This document shows positions 25,858-35,138 of a DNA stretch of 64,000 nt, piece after piece. Both the position numbers and the translations under genes were made by a program. The DNA comes from Rhodoferax sp. OV413 (GTDB lineage Bacteria > Pseudomonadota > Gammaproteobacteria > Burkholderiales > Burkholderiaceae_C). Position 1 is the stretch's first letter; each line of letters opens with the position of its first letter. The stretch is from positions 248,001 to 312,000 of the forward strand of contig NZ_FNJA01000007.1 of NCBI RefSeq assembly GCF_900104385.1, read 5' to 3'. The notes beneath the pieces are model-generated. The model was not told the origin of the DNA. It did not search any database and was given only the letters and a program-made list of their open reading frames with translations.

Positions 25858-26634
25858 ATGACCACCAAGCCCCTGAAACTCCAGGCCATCGACATCCACA
25901 AGAAGTTCGGCTCCAACGAGGTGCTCAAAGGCGTGTCGCTCGAAGCCCGCGCCGGCGACGTGATCAGCATCATCGGCAGCTCGGGCTCGGGCAAGAGCAC
26001 CTTTCTGCGCTGCATGAACCTGCTGGAAAAGCCAAATGCCGGGCGCATCGTCGTCGCCGGTGAAGAGCTGAAACTGGTGGCCGACAAGAATGGCGAGCTG
26101 GTGGCTGCCGAGGCCAAGCAGTTGCAGCGCATGCGCACCAAGCTGGCCATGGTGTTCCAGCATTTCAACCTGTGGGCGCATATGACGGTGCTGCAAAACA
26201 TCATCGAAGCCCCCATCCATGTACTCGGTGTGTCCAAAGACGAAGCGATTGAACGCGCCCGCAAGTATTTAAAGCTGGTCGACCTGCAGGGCAAGGAAGA
26301 CAGCTACCCGGCCCACATGAGCGGCGGCCAGCAGCAACGCGTGGCGATTGCCCGTGCCCTGGCCATCGAGCCCGAGGTGATGCTGTTCGACGAACCCACC
26401 AGCGCGCTCGACCCCGAGCTGGTATCCGAGGTGCTGAAGGTAATGCAGACCCTGGCCCAGGAAGGCCGGACCATGGTGGTGGTGACCCACGAGATGGGCT
26501 TTGCCCGCGAAGTGGCCAACCACCTGGTGTTTCTGCACAAGGGCTGCATCGAAGAGCAAGGCGTGCCGCGCGAGGTGCTGAGCCAGCCGAAGAGCGTGCG
26601 GCTGCAGCAGTTCTTGTCGGGTAGCTTGAAGTAG
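25858..26634 (+). CDS. Polar amino acid ABC transporter ATPase (HisP-like)
   Basis: 258-residue ATP-binding subunit driving the HisQ/HisM-like permease. Walker [10 protein letters not shown] (about residues 40-48), signature [16 protein letters not shown] and Walker [13 protein letters not shown] are intact, followed by the H-loop VVTHEMGFA. The insertion [21 protein letters not shown] after the Walker A region is typical of HisP of the histidine/LAO system. It is the last gene of the five-gene transport operon. Confidence 0.96.
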   Translation: MTTKPLKLQAIDIHKKFGSNEVLKGVSLEARAGDVISIIGSSGSGKSTFLRCMNLLEKPNAGRIVVAGEELKLVADKNGELVAAEAKQLQRMRTKLAMVFQHFNLWAHMTVLQNIIEAPIHVLGVSKDEAIERARKYLKLVDLQGKEDSYPAHMSGGQQQRVAIARALAIEPEVMLFDEPTSALDPELVSEVLKVMQTLAQEGRTMVVVTHEMGFAREVANHLVFLHKGCIEEQGVPREVLSQPKSVRLQQFLSGSLK

Positions 26635-26705
26635 GCTTCTGCGTCGTCACGGCGCTGACATTTTCACAGCGCAAACTGATGGGTTTGCCACCCAGGAAAC
26701 CGCCC

Positions 26706-28067
26706 GTGAAAACCATCCTCTCCGCGATTGCGGCAGCCACCGCCCTACTGGCCAGCGCTGTCTGCGCCCAGCCCGTCTTCGTCAACGGCCTGGCCATCCC
26801 AGGCAACACGCTGGATGCCACCGGCGTGCCGGGCGCCAACCAGGGCCGGGTCGGTTTTTTCTCCGACATTTATTTCGATCCGCAGGGCAACACCTGGTGG
26901 GGTCTATCCGACCGCGGACCCGGCGGTGGCCTGATCGACTATGCAACCCGGGTACAGCGCTTCACGCTGGATATAGACCCGGCAAGCGGCGCGATTGCGA
27001 ACTTCCGGGTCGCACAAACCGTGCTGTTCACCGATGCCCAAGGCAAACCCTTCAATGGCCTGGCGCCGAACCCGGCGAACCAGCGCGGTCTGGCTTTGGA
27101 CCCGGAAGGCTTTGTGGTGCACCCGCGCAGCGGCAACTTCCTGGTGTCGGATGAATACGGGCCGTCGCTTTACGAGTTCAATGCCAGCGGCCAGTTTGTG
27201 CGCGCCTTTGCCACCCCCGCCAACCTGCTGCCGCGCAACACCACCAATGGTCACATCAACCATGGCGACGATGCCGACAACAACGCGGGCAAGCGGCATA
27301 ACCGCGGCTTTGAAGGCCTGGCGATCAGCCCCGACGGTGCGTTTGCCTACGCCATGATGCAAAGCCCAATGCTGGACGAAGGCGGCAGCAAGGACGGCCG
27401 CTTTGCGCGCATCGTCAAGTTCGACACCGCCAGCGGACAAGCCGTCGCGCAGTACGCTTACCTGATGGACCGCGCGGGCCAGGGCCAAGGCGTCTCTTCC
27501 CTGGTGGCTATCAACGGCACGGACTTCTGGGTGCTGGAACGCAACAACCGCGGCGTAGGCGCGGGCGCCACCCTGGCCAGCCCCGACAAAAGCGTGTACC
27601 GCGTCAGCCTGGGCGGCGCCAGCGATGTGTCCAACACCGCACTGCCCGCCAACGGCAGCACACTACCAGCCGGTGTGGTGCCCGCCAGCAAGGGCCCCAA
27701 AATCATCGACCTGGCAGCCAACACCCTGCCTGCGCTGGGCAACAAGTCACCTGAAAAATGGGAAGGCCTGGCCATCGGCCCCCAGCTGGCGAACGGCCGC
27801 TATCTGGTGCTGGCAGGCACCGACAACGACTACAGCGTGACGCAAACCGGCTCGGGCGAGCAGTTCGACGTGTACTTCAAGATGGACGCCGCCGACCCCT
27901 TGGCCGCCTCCATCCAATGCCCGCTGGACAAAACCACCGGCTGCAGCTTCACCACCGGTGGCGCAGCCGCTACCCTGGTCGACGGCTACGTCTTGCTGCC
28001 CGGCGTGCTGCATGCGTACACCGCATCGGCTGCAGACCTGGCCGGCTACCAGCGGCCCGCGCGCTAA
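26706..28067 (+). CDS. Secreted esterase-like/phytase-like family protein
   Basis: Roughly 453-residue exported protein with a signal peptide (KTILSAIAAATALLASAVCAQ) and the phytase-like/esterase-like domain (PF13449 type): GRVGFFSDIYFDPQGNTWWGLSDRGPGG, NQRGLALDPEGFVVHP, SDEYGPSLYEF, NRGFEGLAISPDG and KWEGLAIGPQL, a beta-propeller pattern. Four cysteines near the end may form disulfides. The GTG at 26706 after AGGAAA is chosen because it starts the signal peptide; the ATG at 26679 is the alternative. The exact substrate is unknown. Its stop is 4 bases from the convergent GGDEF-EAL gene. Confidence 0.8.
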   Translation: MKTILSAIAAATALLASAVCAQPVFVNGLAIPGNTLDATGVPGANQGRVGFFSDIYFDPQGNTWWGLSDRGPGGGLIDYATRVQRFTLDIDPASGAIANFRVAQTVLFTDAQGKPFNGLAPNPANQRGLALDPEGFVVHPRSGNFLVSDEYGPSLYEFNASGQFVRAFATPANLLPRNTTNGHINHGDDADNNAGKRHNRGFEGLAISPDGAFAYAMMQSPMLDEGGSKDGRFARIVKFDTASGQAVAQYAYLMDRAGQGQGVSSLVAINGTDFWVLERNNRGVGAGATLASPDKSVYRVSLGGASDVSNTALPANGSTLPAGVVPASKGPKIIDLAANTLPALGNKSPEKWEGLAIGPQLANGRYLVLAGTDNDYSVTQTGSGEQFDVYFKMDAADPLAASIQCPLDKTTGCSFTTGGAAATLVDGYVLLPGVLHAYTASAADLAGYQRPAR

Positions 28068-28071
28068 AGCT

Positions 28072-30468
28072 TCAGGCCACCAGCCCTGGCGGTGGCGCCA
28101 CCAGCCAGCCCGCAATGAAGCTACGGGTCTGCAGGGCATCCATGGGCTTGGCGATCAGGTAGCCCTGGGCCTGCAGGCAACCGATGCGGCGCAAGGTCTC
28201 GCGCTGGGCCAGGGTCTCCACGCCCTCGGCCGTGGTTTCCAGCTGCAATGCCTGGGCCAGCTGGATGATGGCTTGCACGATGGCCACTGCGCTGCTGTCG
28301 CCCGCAGGGCTGTCCATCAGACTGACGAAGGATCGGTCGATCTTCAGCTTGTCGAGCGGAAAGTTGCGCAGATACGAGAGCGACGAATAGCCGGTGCCGA
28401 AGTCGTCCAGCGCCACCCGCACGCCCTGGCTACGCAGCGCGTGCAGCACCTGCAGCGCGGCCTGGCTGTCGCGCATCAGCGTGGACTCGGTGATCTCCAG
28501 CTCCAGTCGCTCACAGGCCAGGCCGCTGTGCTGCAGCGCATCCTGCAAGGTGTGCAGCACATCGGCATTGCCAAACTGCACGGCCGACAGGTTCACCGCC
28601 ACCCGCAGATGGGCCGGCCAGTGCATCGCATCCAGGCAGGCCTGGCGCATCACCCAGGCGCCCAGGGGCACGATCAAACCGCTTTCTTCGGCCAGGCTGA
28701 TGAACTCCAGCGGAGATACCAGGCCGCGCACCGGGTGCTGCCAGCGCACCAGCGCCTCAAAGCCCAGCAGCGCGCCGCTGGCCAGCTCCATCTGCGGCTG
28801 GTAGTGCAGCACGAACTCACCCCGCTGCAAGGCCAGGCCCAGGTCGCTCAGCAAGCCCAGCTTGTGCCGGGCCCGCACATCCATCGCAGGATCAAAAAAC
28901 CGCAGCGTGTGCCGGCCTGCGGCCTTGGCCGCGTACAAGGCCATGTCGCTGACCTTGAGCAGCTGCTCGGCACTGCCGGCGTCGGTCGGCGCAAAGCCCA
29001 CGCCGATACTGGCATGCACCTCGATGCTGTGGTTGTCCACCCGCCAGGGCTGTGCCAGCGCGGCCTGCAGCTGGGCGCCGTAGCGCTCGGCCTGCCCACG
29101 CGATAAGCGGCCGGGAACGATCAGCGCGAACTCATCGCCGCCCAAGCGGGCCAGCAGCGCATCGGCCGCTACCTGCGCCGACAAGCGCCGGGCCACCTCT
29201 TGCAGCAGCTGGTCGCCCACCGCATGGCCCAGTGAATCGTTGACGGTTTTGAAATTGTCCAGGTCCAGCAGCAGCAAGCTGCAGGGCGTCACCGCCTGGC
29301 CCGGGGCAAAGTACCCGGCCAGGCGCTGGCCGAACTGGTGGCGGTTCGCCAGCCCGGTCAAGGTGTCCACATGGGCCAGGCGCTGCATTTCCAGCTCGCG
29401 CTGGCGTACCGCGGTGATGTTCGAGCCCACGCCGCGCCAGCCCTGATGCAGGCCGGCCGCATCCCGCAGCGGCTTGGCCGTCAACGACCACCACTGGGGT
29501 TGGCCCGCCACCTGCGCAGGCACCACCAGATCCCGAAACGGCGCGTCCTGCGCCAGGCAGGCCGCCAGGCCCGCCAGCATCTCCGCCTGGTCGTTGGTCA
29601 GCAGCGGGTGCATGGAGGCCAGCAAGTCCAGCAGCGAACGCCCCTGCAGCGCGGCCGGCGCCACGCCCATGGCCTCAGCCAAGCGCACGGACACATGGCG
29701 CAGGCAAGCCTGGCGGTCGGTTTCCCACAGCCAGTCGCTGGCGTTGGCCTCAAAGTCATTCAGCAGCAAGCCCACCAATTGCTTCTGCTGCTCGATTTCC
29801 GTCTCGGCCTTGAGCCCGGCCAAAAACACCCGCGCGCTCACCAGCACCGTGGCCACCACCACCACGGTGTACACGCCCAGCAGCCCCAGGAGATAGGTGT
29901 AGACCAGCTCGTGGCGGGTTGCAAAGATGATGGCCACCCCCGTGCACATGGTTAGCCCCCAGGCGATGCCCGCCAGAGGCAGGCAGGCACACATCCAGCT
30001 GCCCATGGCGATAAAGGCGGCCAACACCGCCGTCAGCAACAGCCGCTCGCCGCTGTCGGCCACCCCAAACAGATAGCCTCCCATCGCCGCAAAACAAGCT
30101 GCCGCAGCCGCGATCAGCAGCGCAAATGCACGCAGCGTGCGGATGGAGACGGGGGTGGACGCAGCCATGGGTTTGCGCTGCTGCCATAGCCCGAAGTTGA
30201 TGGCGGCCAGTATCCAGATCGCCAGGGTCAAACCCAGCAAAACGCCATGGTCGGCTTTGTTCCAGAAGATGGCGCACAGCGCCAGCGCGGTCACCGCGTT
30301 GCCCGAGCTGCTCATGGGCAGCTGGCGCAGCACCGCATGGTATTGGCGGCCGCGGTAGCGGGCGGCCTGCTCGGCTGTGGCCGCAGGGTCGCGCCAGCAG
30401 CCCACCAGAGCTTGCTGCAGCTGGCGCCAGGCACGGCTTGCGGCGCCGCCGGGCGTCAGCATATGCAC
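28072..30468 (-). CDS. Membrane GGDEF-EAL c-di-GMP signalling protein with PAS domain
   Basis: 798 residues: about five transmembrane helices (residues 55-225), a PAS-like region (about 240-365, SDWLWETDRQACLRHVS), GGDEF (about 370-530, LLARLGGDEFALI) and EAL (about 545-790). The GGDEF motif is canonical but lacks the RxxD inhibitory site (AADA). The EAL motifs FEALVRW, LEITES, LDDFGTGYSSLSYL, LKIDRSF, EGVET and QGYLIAKPM are complete, so both activities are possible. It lies 41 bases after cobQ on the same strand. A methionine two codons in is an equally good start. Confidence 0.9.
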   Translation of the reverse strand: MHMLTPGGAASRAWRQLQQALVGCWRDPAATAEQAARYRGRQYHAVLRQLPMSSSGNAVTALALCAIFWNKADHGVLLGLTLAIWILAAINFGLWQQRKPMAASTPVSIRTLRAFALLIAAAAACFAAMGGYLFGVADSGERLLLTAVLAAFIAMGSWMCACLPLAGIAWGLTMCTGVAIIFATRHELVYTYLLGLLGVYTVVVVATVLVSARVFLAGLKAETEIEQQKQLVGLLLNDFEANASDWLWETDRQACLRHVSVRLAEAMGVAPAALQGRSLLDLLASMHPLLTNDQAEMLAGLAACLAQDAPFRDLVVPAQVAGQPQWWSLTAKPLRDAAGLHQGWRGVGSNITAVRQRELEMQRLAHVDTLTGLANRHQFGQRLAGYFAPGQAVTPCSLLLLDLDNFKTVNDSLGHAVGDQLLQEVARRLSAQVAADALLARLGGDEFALIVPGRLSRGQAERYGAQLQAALAQPWRVDNHSIEVHASIGVGFAPTDAGSAEQLLKVSDMALYAAKAAGRHTLRFFDPAMDVRARHKLGLLSDLGLALQRGEFVLHYQPQMELASGALLGFEALVRWQHPVRGLVSPLEFISLAEESGLIVPLGAWVMRQACLDAMHWPAHLRVAVNLSAVQFGNADVLHTLQDALQHSGLACERLELEITESTLMRDSQAALQVLHALRSQGVRVALDDFGTGYSSLSYLRNFPLDKLKIDRSFVSLMDSPAGDSSAVAIVQAIIQLAQALQLETTAEGVETLAQRETLRRIGCLQAQGYLIAKPMDALQTRSFIAGWLVAPPPGLVA

Positions 30469-30509
30469 TCCATCGCGGCCACAGTTTGCAAGACCATGGC
30501 GCAGTGTAA

Positions 30510-31970
30510 TCAGCTGCGTTGCACCAGCGAAGCCAAGAATCCGGGTGAAAAATGCGCCTCGGCGAAGTCGGCCAGGCCGTCGAATACCGTGTCCAACGTT
30601 GGCACCGTGGCGCCAAACAGCGCGTGCAGCACCGCCGGGTCTTCCAGCAGGCCGTGCAGGTACAGGCCCAGCACATTGCCGGCCGCGTTCTGCCAGCCCA
30701 AGCCGTCGGGCAACACGGCGCGCGCCACATCGCCAGCCCGGGCCATGGCCGCATGCTGCTGGGTCTGGCCATGGTGGATCTCATAACCGGCCACGGCCAC
30801 CCCGGCCAGCGCCGCCCACGGCCCGGCCATGCCGGCGGCAAACACTGCCTGCTTGTGCTGCACCGTCTTCGTCAATTCGAACTGGGTGACCAGCGGCAGC
30901 AGGCCCAGGCCGGGCGCGTTGCCATCGATGCCATGGGTGTCGATCAGCGCCTCGCCCAGCATTTGCAGGCCGCCGCAGATGCCCAGCACCGCCCCGCCCT
31001 GCGCCGCATGCTGGCAGATCGCCGCATCCAGGCCCTGCTGGCGCAGCCAGGCCAGGTCGCCGCTGGTGTGCTTGGAGCCGGGCAGGATGATGGTGTCGAC
31101 CCCGGCCAGTGCAGCCGGGCTCCGCGCCCACACCAGGCGCACGCCGGGCATGTTCTTCAGATGCTGAAATTCATCCAGATTGCTGATGCGCGGGTAGGCC
31201 ACGATGGCCACGGTGCGTGTCACCACGCCGGTGGCCTGCGAGCGGTCGTCAAACACGCCGTCCTCCTCGGGCAGGCCGTGCCGCCACCACATCGGCAAGG
31301 TGGCCACGGTGGGCACGCCGGTCAGCGCCTGCAGCTGCTCGGGGCCGGGGGACAGCAAGGCCGCATTGCCGCGGAACTTGTTCAGCACAAAGCCGCGCAG
31401 CAAGGCCCGGTCGGCCTCGGGCAGCAAGGCCCAGGTGCCGTACAAATGGGCGAACGCGCCGCCGCGGTCGATGTCGGTGACCAGCAGGCAGCGGGCATCG
31501 GCATGGCGGGCCACACGCATATTGACGATGTCGCTGCTGCTGAGGTTGATCTCGGCCGGCGAGCCCGCGCCTTCGATCACCAACACATCGTTCTCGGCGC
31601 GCAGCGCGTCCAGCGACTCGGCGATCACCGGCCAGACCTTGGCGCTGCGGCTGCGCCAGTCCATGCCCGTCAGTTCGGCGCTGACCTCGCCCAGCAAAAC
31701 GACTTGGCTATGGGTGTCGCGCTCGGGCTTGAGCAGCAGCGGGTTCATGCGCACCTCGGGCACGGCGCGCGCGGCCAAGGCCTGGAAGTACTGGGCGCTG
31801 CCAATCTCGCCACCGGCAACCACCCGCGCGTTATTGCTCATGTTCTGCGCCTTGAACGGCGCGACCTTGAGTCCCTGGCGGGCGTAGTGGCGGCACAGCG
31901 CGGTGGTCAGCCAGCTCTTGCCGGCGCCACTGGTGGTGCCCAGCACCATGGTGCAAACGGCGAGGGTCAT
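30510..31970 (-). CDS. cobQ: Cobyric acid synthase CobQ
   Basis: ATP- and glutamine-dependent amidation of adenosylcobyrinate a,c-diamide to adenosylcobyric acid. The 486-residue protein has an N-terminal dethiobiotin-synthetase-like domain (VLGTTSGAGKSWLTTAL, KAQNMSNNARVV) and a C-terminal triad glutamine amidotransferase with the nucleophile in LGICGGLQMLGE and the histidine in YEIHHGQT. Start 31970 (MTLAVCTMVLG) is chosen over a long in-frame extension to 32375 that runs through a dispersed repeat and the neighbour's promoter. cobT 8 kb away serves the same pathway. Confidence 0.96.
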   Translation of the reverse strand: MTLAVCTMVLGTTSGAGKSWLTTALCRHYARQGLKVAPFKAQNMSNNARVVAGGEIGSAQYFQALAARAVPEVRMNPLLLKPERDTHSQVVLLGEVSAELTGMDWRSRSAKVWPVIAESLDALRAENDVLVIEGAGSPAEINLSSSDIVNMRVARHADARCLLVTDIDRGGAFAHLYGTWALLPEADRALLRGFVLNKFRGNAALLSPGPEQLQALTGVPTVATLPMWWRHGLPEEDGVFDDRSQATGVVTRTVAIVAYPRISNLDEFQHLKNMPGVRLVWARSPAALAGVDTIILPGSKHTSGDLAWLRQQGLDAAICQHAAQGGAVLGICGGLQMLGEALIDTHGIDGNAPGLGLLPLVTQFELTKTVQHKQAVFAAGMAGPWAALAGVAVAGYEIHHGQTQQHAAMARAGDVARAVLPDGLGWQNAAGNVLGLYLHGLLEDPAVLHALFGATVPTLDTVFDGLADFAEAHFSPGFLASLVQRS

Positions 31971-31998
31971 GCGGCAAATTGCTTCATACAACAGCTGA

Positions 31999-32063
31999 AA
32001 TTTATAAGAAACAGGCCTGCATCGCAGGTAATACCTGCGCGACAAGCTCTCAATTAGATAGCA
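31999..32063. repeat. Dispersed intergenic repeat copy
   Basis: In the 265-bp divergent gap between cobQ and the phospholipase C gene. ATTTATAAGAAACAGG leader, GCATCGCAGGT-AATACCTGCG inverted arms and an AATTAGATAGC tail. The rest of the gap (to 32235) must hold both promoters, but none was recognised with confidence. Confidence 0.65.
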
Positions 32064-32235
32064 TCTACTGGCGAGATGCCTTCTGGATGATAGCCACAGA
32101 AGAACCAGCTTTACACAGGCCCATGCGCACTTCGAGCCTCTGGCGGACGGGCAGACACAAATGTGTAACACCTGCGGCAGAAGATGGCCGTCTACCTGAC
32201 GGGCCCACGCCAGGACCACAAGAAGGACCACCCCC

Positions 32236-34443
32236 ATGACTTCGATCGACCGCCGTTCCCTGCTCCGCGGCGCCGCCGCTGCAGGGCTGACCACCGTGCT
32301 GCCCGACGCCATCAAGAACGCCTTGGCCATCCCCGCCAACAGCGTCACCGGCACCATCCAGGACGTACAGCACATCGTGGTGCTGATGCAGGAGAACCGC
32401 TCTTTCGACCACTACTTCGGCACGCTGCGCGGCGTGCGCGGCTTCAGCGATCCGCGGGCCGTGCGCCTCTACGGCTCGGGCAACTCGGTGTTCCAGCAGC
32501 CCAATGTGAATGCAGCCGGCGTGACGCAAAGCCCGGCCACTCTGCTGCCGTTCCGCCCGGCCGGCGCCGACCTGGGCCTGGCATTTCTGGCCGACCTGGC
32601 ACATTCATGGAAGGACGCCCACGGCGCCTGGAACAACGGCCTCTACGACAAGTGGATTCCGAACAAGACCAGCAAGACCATGAGCTACCTGCAGCGCTCG
32701 GACATCCCCTACTACTTCTCGCTGGCCGATGCCTTCACTGTGTGCGATGCCTACCACTGCTCGATCATGGCATCGACCGACCCCAACCGCTACTACCTGT
32801 GGACCGGCTGGGCCGGCCAGAACGGCACGCTGACACCGGACGGCAACGCCACCGGCAGCACCCCCGGCAACGTGGCCCTGGCCAGCAATGGCAACGGCGT
32901 GCCGCCCTACGGCCCGGTGGTAACGAATGCCGAAGCCGGCTACAACTGGCGCACCTACCCCGAGCGCCTGCAGAGCGCCGGCGTGACCTGGAAGATCTAC
33001 CAGGACATCGGCGTGGGCCTGACCGCCGATGGCTACTGGGGTTGGACCGGCCAGCCCTACATCGGCAACTACGGCGACAACTCGCTGCTCTACTTCAAGC
33101 AATACCAAAACGCCGTGCCCGGCGATCCGCTGTATGACCGCGCCCGCGTCGGCACCAATATCTACAACAACGGCGCGTTCAACAACGGCGCGCTGTTTGA
33201 CCAGCTGCGCAGCGACGTGCTAAACAACACCCTGCCCCAGGTATCGTGGATCGCAGCGCCAGAGGCCTATACCGAACACCCGAACTGGCCGACCAACTAC
33301 GGCGCCTGGTATGTGAACAACGTACTGGCCGCGCTGACCGCCAACCCCGCCGTCTGGGCCAGCACCGTGCTGATCATCTGCTACGACGAGAACGACGGCT
33401 TCTTCGACCACGTGGTGCCGCCCACCCCGCCGATGACGGCGGCCCAGGGCAAGTCCACCGTCAGCACCGCCAACGAGATCTACCCCGGCAACGGCACCGC
33501 CAGCTACCCCGCCGGCCCCTACGGCCTGGGCGCCCGCGTGCCCATGCTGGTGGTATCGCCCTGGAGCAAGGGCGGCTGGGTCAACTCGCAGGTGTTCGAC
33601 CACACCTCCATCGTGCAGTTCATCGAAAAATGCTTTGGCGTGGTCGAGCCGAACATCACCCCATGGCGCCGTACCGTCTGCGGCGATCTGAGCTCGACCC
33701 TGGACTTCTCGATCGCCAGCGGCGGAGCCTCGCGCCTGCCCAGCACCAACGCCTATGTGCCACCCGCCTCCGACGTGAGCAGCGGCAAGACCTATCCGGA
33801 CCTGGCCGTCACGCCACCGGCCAACCAGACCATGCCGTTGCAGGAAGCCGGCGCCCGCCTGGCCCGCGCCCTGCCCTACCAGCTGCAGGCCCAGGGCGTT
33901 GCCAACGCAGCCAGCCAGACCTTTGGCATCAGCTTCAGCAATACCGGCAGTGCCGGCGCCTGGTTCCATGTGCGCACCGCCAACAGCTCGGTGGCCGGCG
34001 GCGGCACCGGCCCCTGGGGCTATACGGTGGAAGCCGGTAAGAGCGTGTCCGACACCTGGCTGCCGAAGAGCGGCTCCAGCGCCTATGACCTGGCGGTCTA
34101 CGGGCCGAACGGCTTCTTCCGCAAGTTCGCCGGCAGCATCGGCGGCGCGGCGGCGAATCTGGCGGTGCAGACCGTGTATGACACCATCGGCGGCGGCATC
34201 TCGCTGATCGTCACCAACCTGGGCACCGCAGCCACCACGGTCACCGTGGCCGACCAGTACATGCGCAACGCCTCGCACCAGACCCTCGCTCCGGGCGCCA
34301 GCTATCGATCCGACTGGACGCTGCAGACCAGCTCGCGCTGGTACGACCTGCTGGTGACGGCCAGCACCGACGCCAACTTTGTCTGCCAATGCGCGGGCCA
34401 TGTGGAAACCGGCAAGCACGGCGTCAGTGATCCGCTGCTCTGA
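32236..34443 (+). CDS. Phosphocholine-specific phospholipase C, Tat-exported
   Basis: 735-residue enzyme of the acid-phosphatase/phospholipase C superfamily (PlcN/PlcC type). A twin-arginine signal is at the N-terminus (DRRSLLRGAAAAG). The catalytic domain begins VQHIVVLMQENRSFDHYFG (about residues 45-62), which carries the metal-binding and nucleophile region, and continues with EYPGNGT-type and FDHTSIVQFIEK segments. The last roughly 200 residues form two copies of the bacterial PLC C-terminal beta domain. Expected role: release of phosphocholine from phosphatidylcholine or sphingomyelin outside the cytoplasm. No Pho box was recognised upstream. Confidence 0.92.
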   Translation: MTSIDRRSLLRGAAAAGLTTVLPDAIKNALAIPANSVTGTIQDVQHIVVLMQENRSFDHYFGTLRGVRGFSDPRAVRLYGSGNSVFQQPNVNAAGVTQSPATLLPFRPAGADLGLAFLADLAHSWKDAHGAWNNGLYDKWIPNKTSKTMSYLQRSDIPYYFSLADAFTVCDAYHCSIMASTDPNRYYLWTGWAGQNGTLTPDGNATGSTPGNVALASNGNGVPPYGPVVTNAEAGYNWRTYPERLQSAGVTWKIYQDIGVGLTADGYWGWTGQPYIGNYGDNSLLYFKQYQNAVPGDPLYDRARVGTNIYNNGAFNNGALFDQLRSDVLNNTLPQVSWIAAPEAYTEHPNWPTNYGAWYVNNVLAALTANPAVWASTVLIICYDENDGFFDHVVPPTPPMTAAQGKSTVSTANEIYPGNGTASYPAGPYGLGARVPMLVVSPWSKGGWVNSQVFDHTSIVQFIEKCFGVVEPNITPWRRTVCGDLSSTLDFSIASGGASRLPSTNAYVPPASDVSSGKTYPDLAVTPPANQTMPLQEAGARLARALPYQLQAQGVANAASQTFGISFSNTGSAGAWFHVRTANSSVAGGGTGPWGYTVEAGKSVSDTWLPKSGSSAYDLAVYGPNGFFRKFAGSIGGAAANLAVQTVYDTIGGGISLIVTNLGTAATTVTVADQYMRNASHQTLAPGASYRSDWTLQTSSRWYDLLVTASTDANFVCQCAGHVETGKHGVSDPLL

Positions 34444-34484
34444 GCCCCCAACCTATTCCTACCTATTCACTGCCAGGAAATACC

Positions 34485-35138
34485 ATGTTCTCCAAGCTCC
34501 CCACATTCCTCCGCACCGCCCTGCTGTCGGCCAGCGCCTGCGTGCTGCTCGCAGCCATACCCGCAGCCCAGGCCGGCGTGGTCTACAGCAACCTGGACGC
34601 CGCGCAAAGCGGCTCGGACGCGGTGTACGGCAACGGCCCGCTAGCCAACTCCTTCACCACCGGCGCGAGCGGCGGCACGCTGAACGCCATCCAGGCGCTG
34701 CTGATGAACCTGGGGCCGGACATCGTCTCGGACGTCCAGGTGAACCTGCTGTCCAGCAGCAGCGGCGCACCGGGCAGCACGCTGGCCGCGTTCAACAGCC
34801 TGTCCAGCGCGGGCATTTCGTCTGCGGGCTTTGCGGCCTACAGCTTCTCGCTGGCCTCGGGCTACAACCTGGCCGCCAACACCACCTACTGGATCGAAGT
34901 CATCGCCGCCGATGTGAACGCCATCCAGTGGTCGTACTCTTCCGACCTGTCCGGCGTGGGCGTGGCCGGGGAGTCGTCGTACAGCGCGGCGTTTGGCGTC
35001 AGTCCGAATGCACAGGCCGCGGCCGACGGCTTTGGCCCCTACCAGATGGCGGTGGAATTGCCCGAACCTGGCTCGTTCGCCCTGGTCGGCCTGGGCCTGG
35101 CCGGCGTGCTGGTGGTGCGCCGGCGCAAGCAAAGCTAA
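34485..35138 (+). CDS. PEP-CTERM sorting-domain protein
   Basis: 217-residue exported protein: signal peptide (LLSASACVLLAAIPAAQA), a beta-rich middle segment (SNLDAAQSGSDAV, NSFTTGASGGTLNAIQ, NTTYWIEVIA) resembling choice-of-anchor domains, and a C-terminal PEP-CTERM tail LPEPGSFALVGLGLAGVLVV ending RRRKQS. It starts 42 bases after the phospholipase C stop on the same strand behind CAGGAAAT, so co-transcription is possible. No exosortase gene is in the window. Its last four bases overlap the convergent kinase gene. Confidence 0.9.
   Translation: MFSKLPTFLRTALLSASACVLLAAIPAAQAGVVYSNLDAAQSGSDAVYGNGPLANSFTTGASGGTLNAIQALLMNLGPDIVSDVQVNLLSSSSGAPGSTLAAFNSLSSAGISSAGFAAYSFSLASGYNLAANTTYWIEVIAADVNAIQWSYSSDLSGVGVAGESSYSAAFGVSPNAQAAADGFGPYQMAVELPEPGSFALVGLGLAGVLVVRRRKQS

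Noticed and set aside
31971-32375. N-terminal extension of CobQ by 135 codons
   Set aside because: It crosses a repeat and overlaps the divergent phospholipase C gene; the family begins at the P-loop region near 31970.
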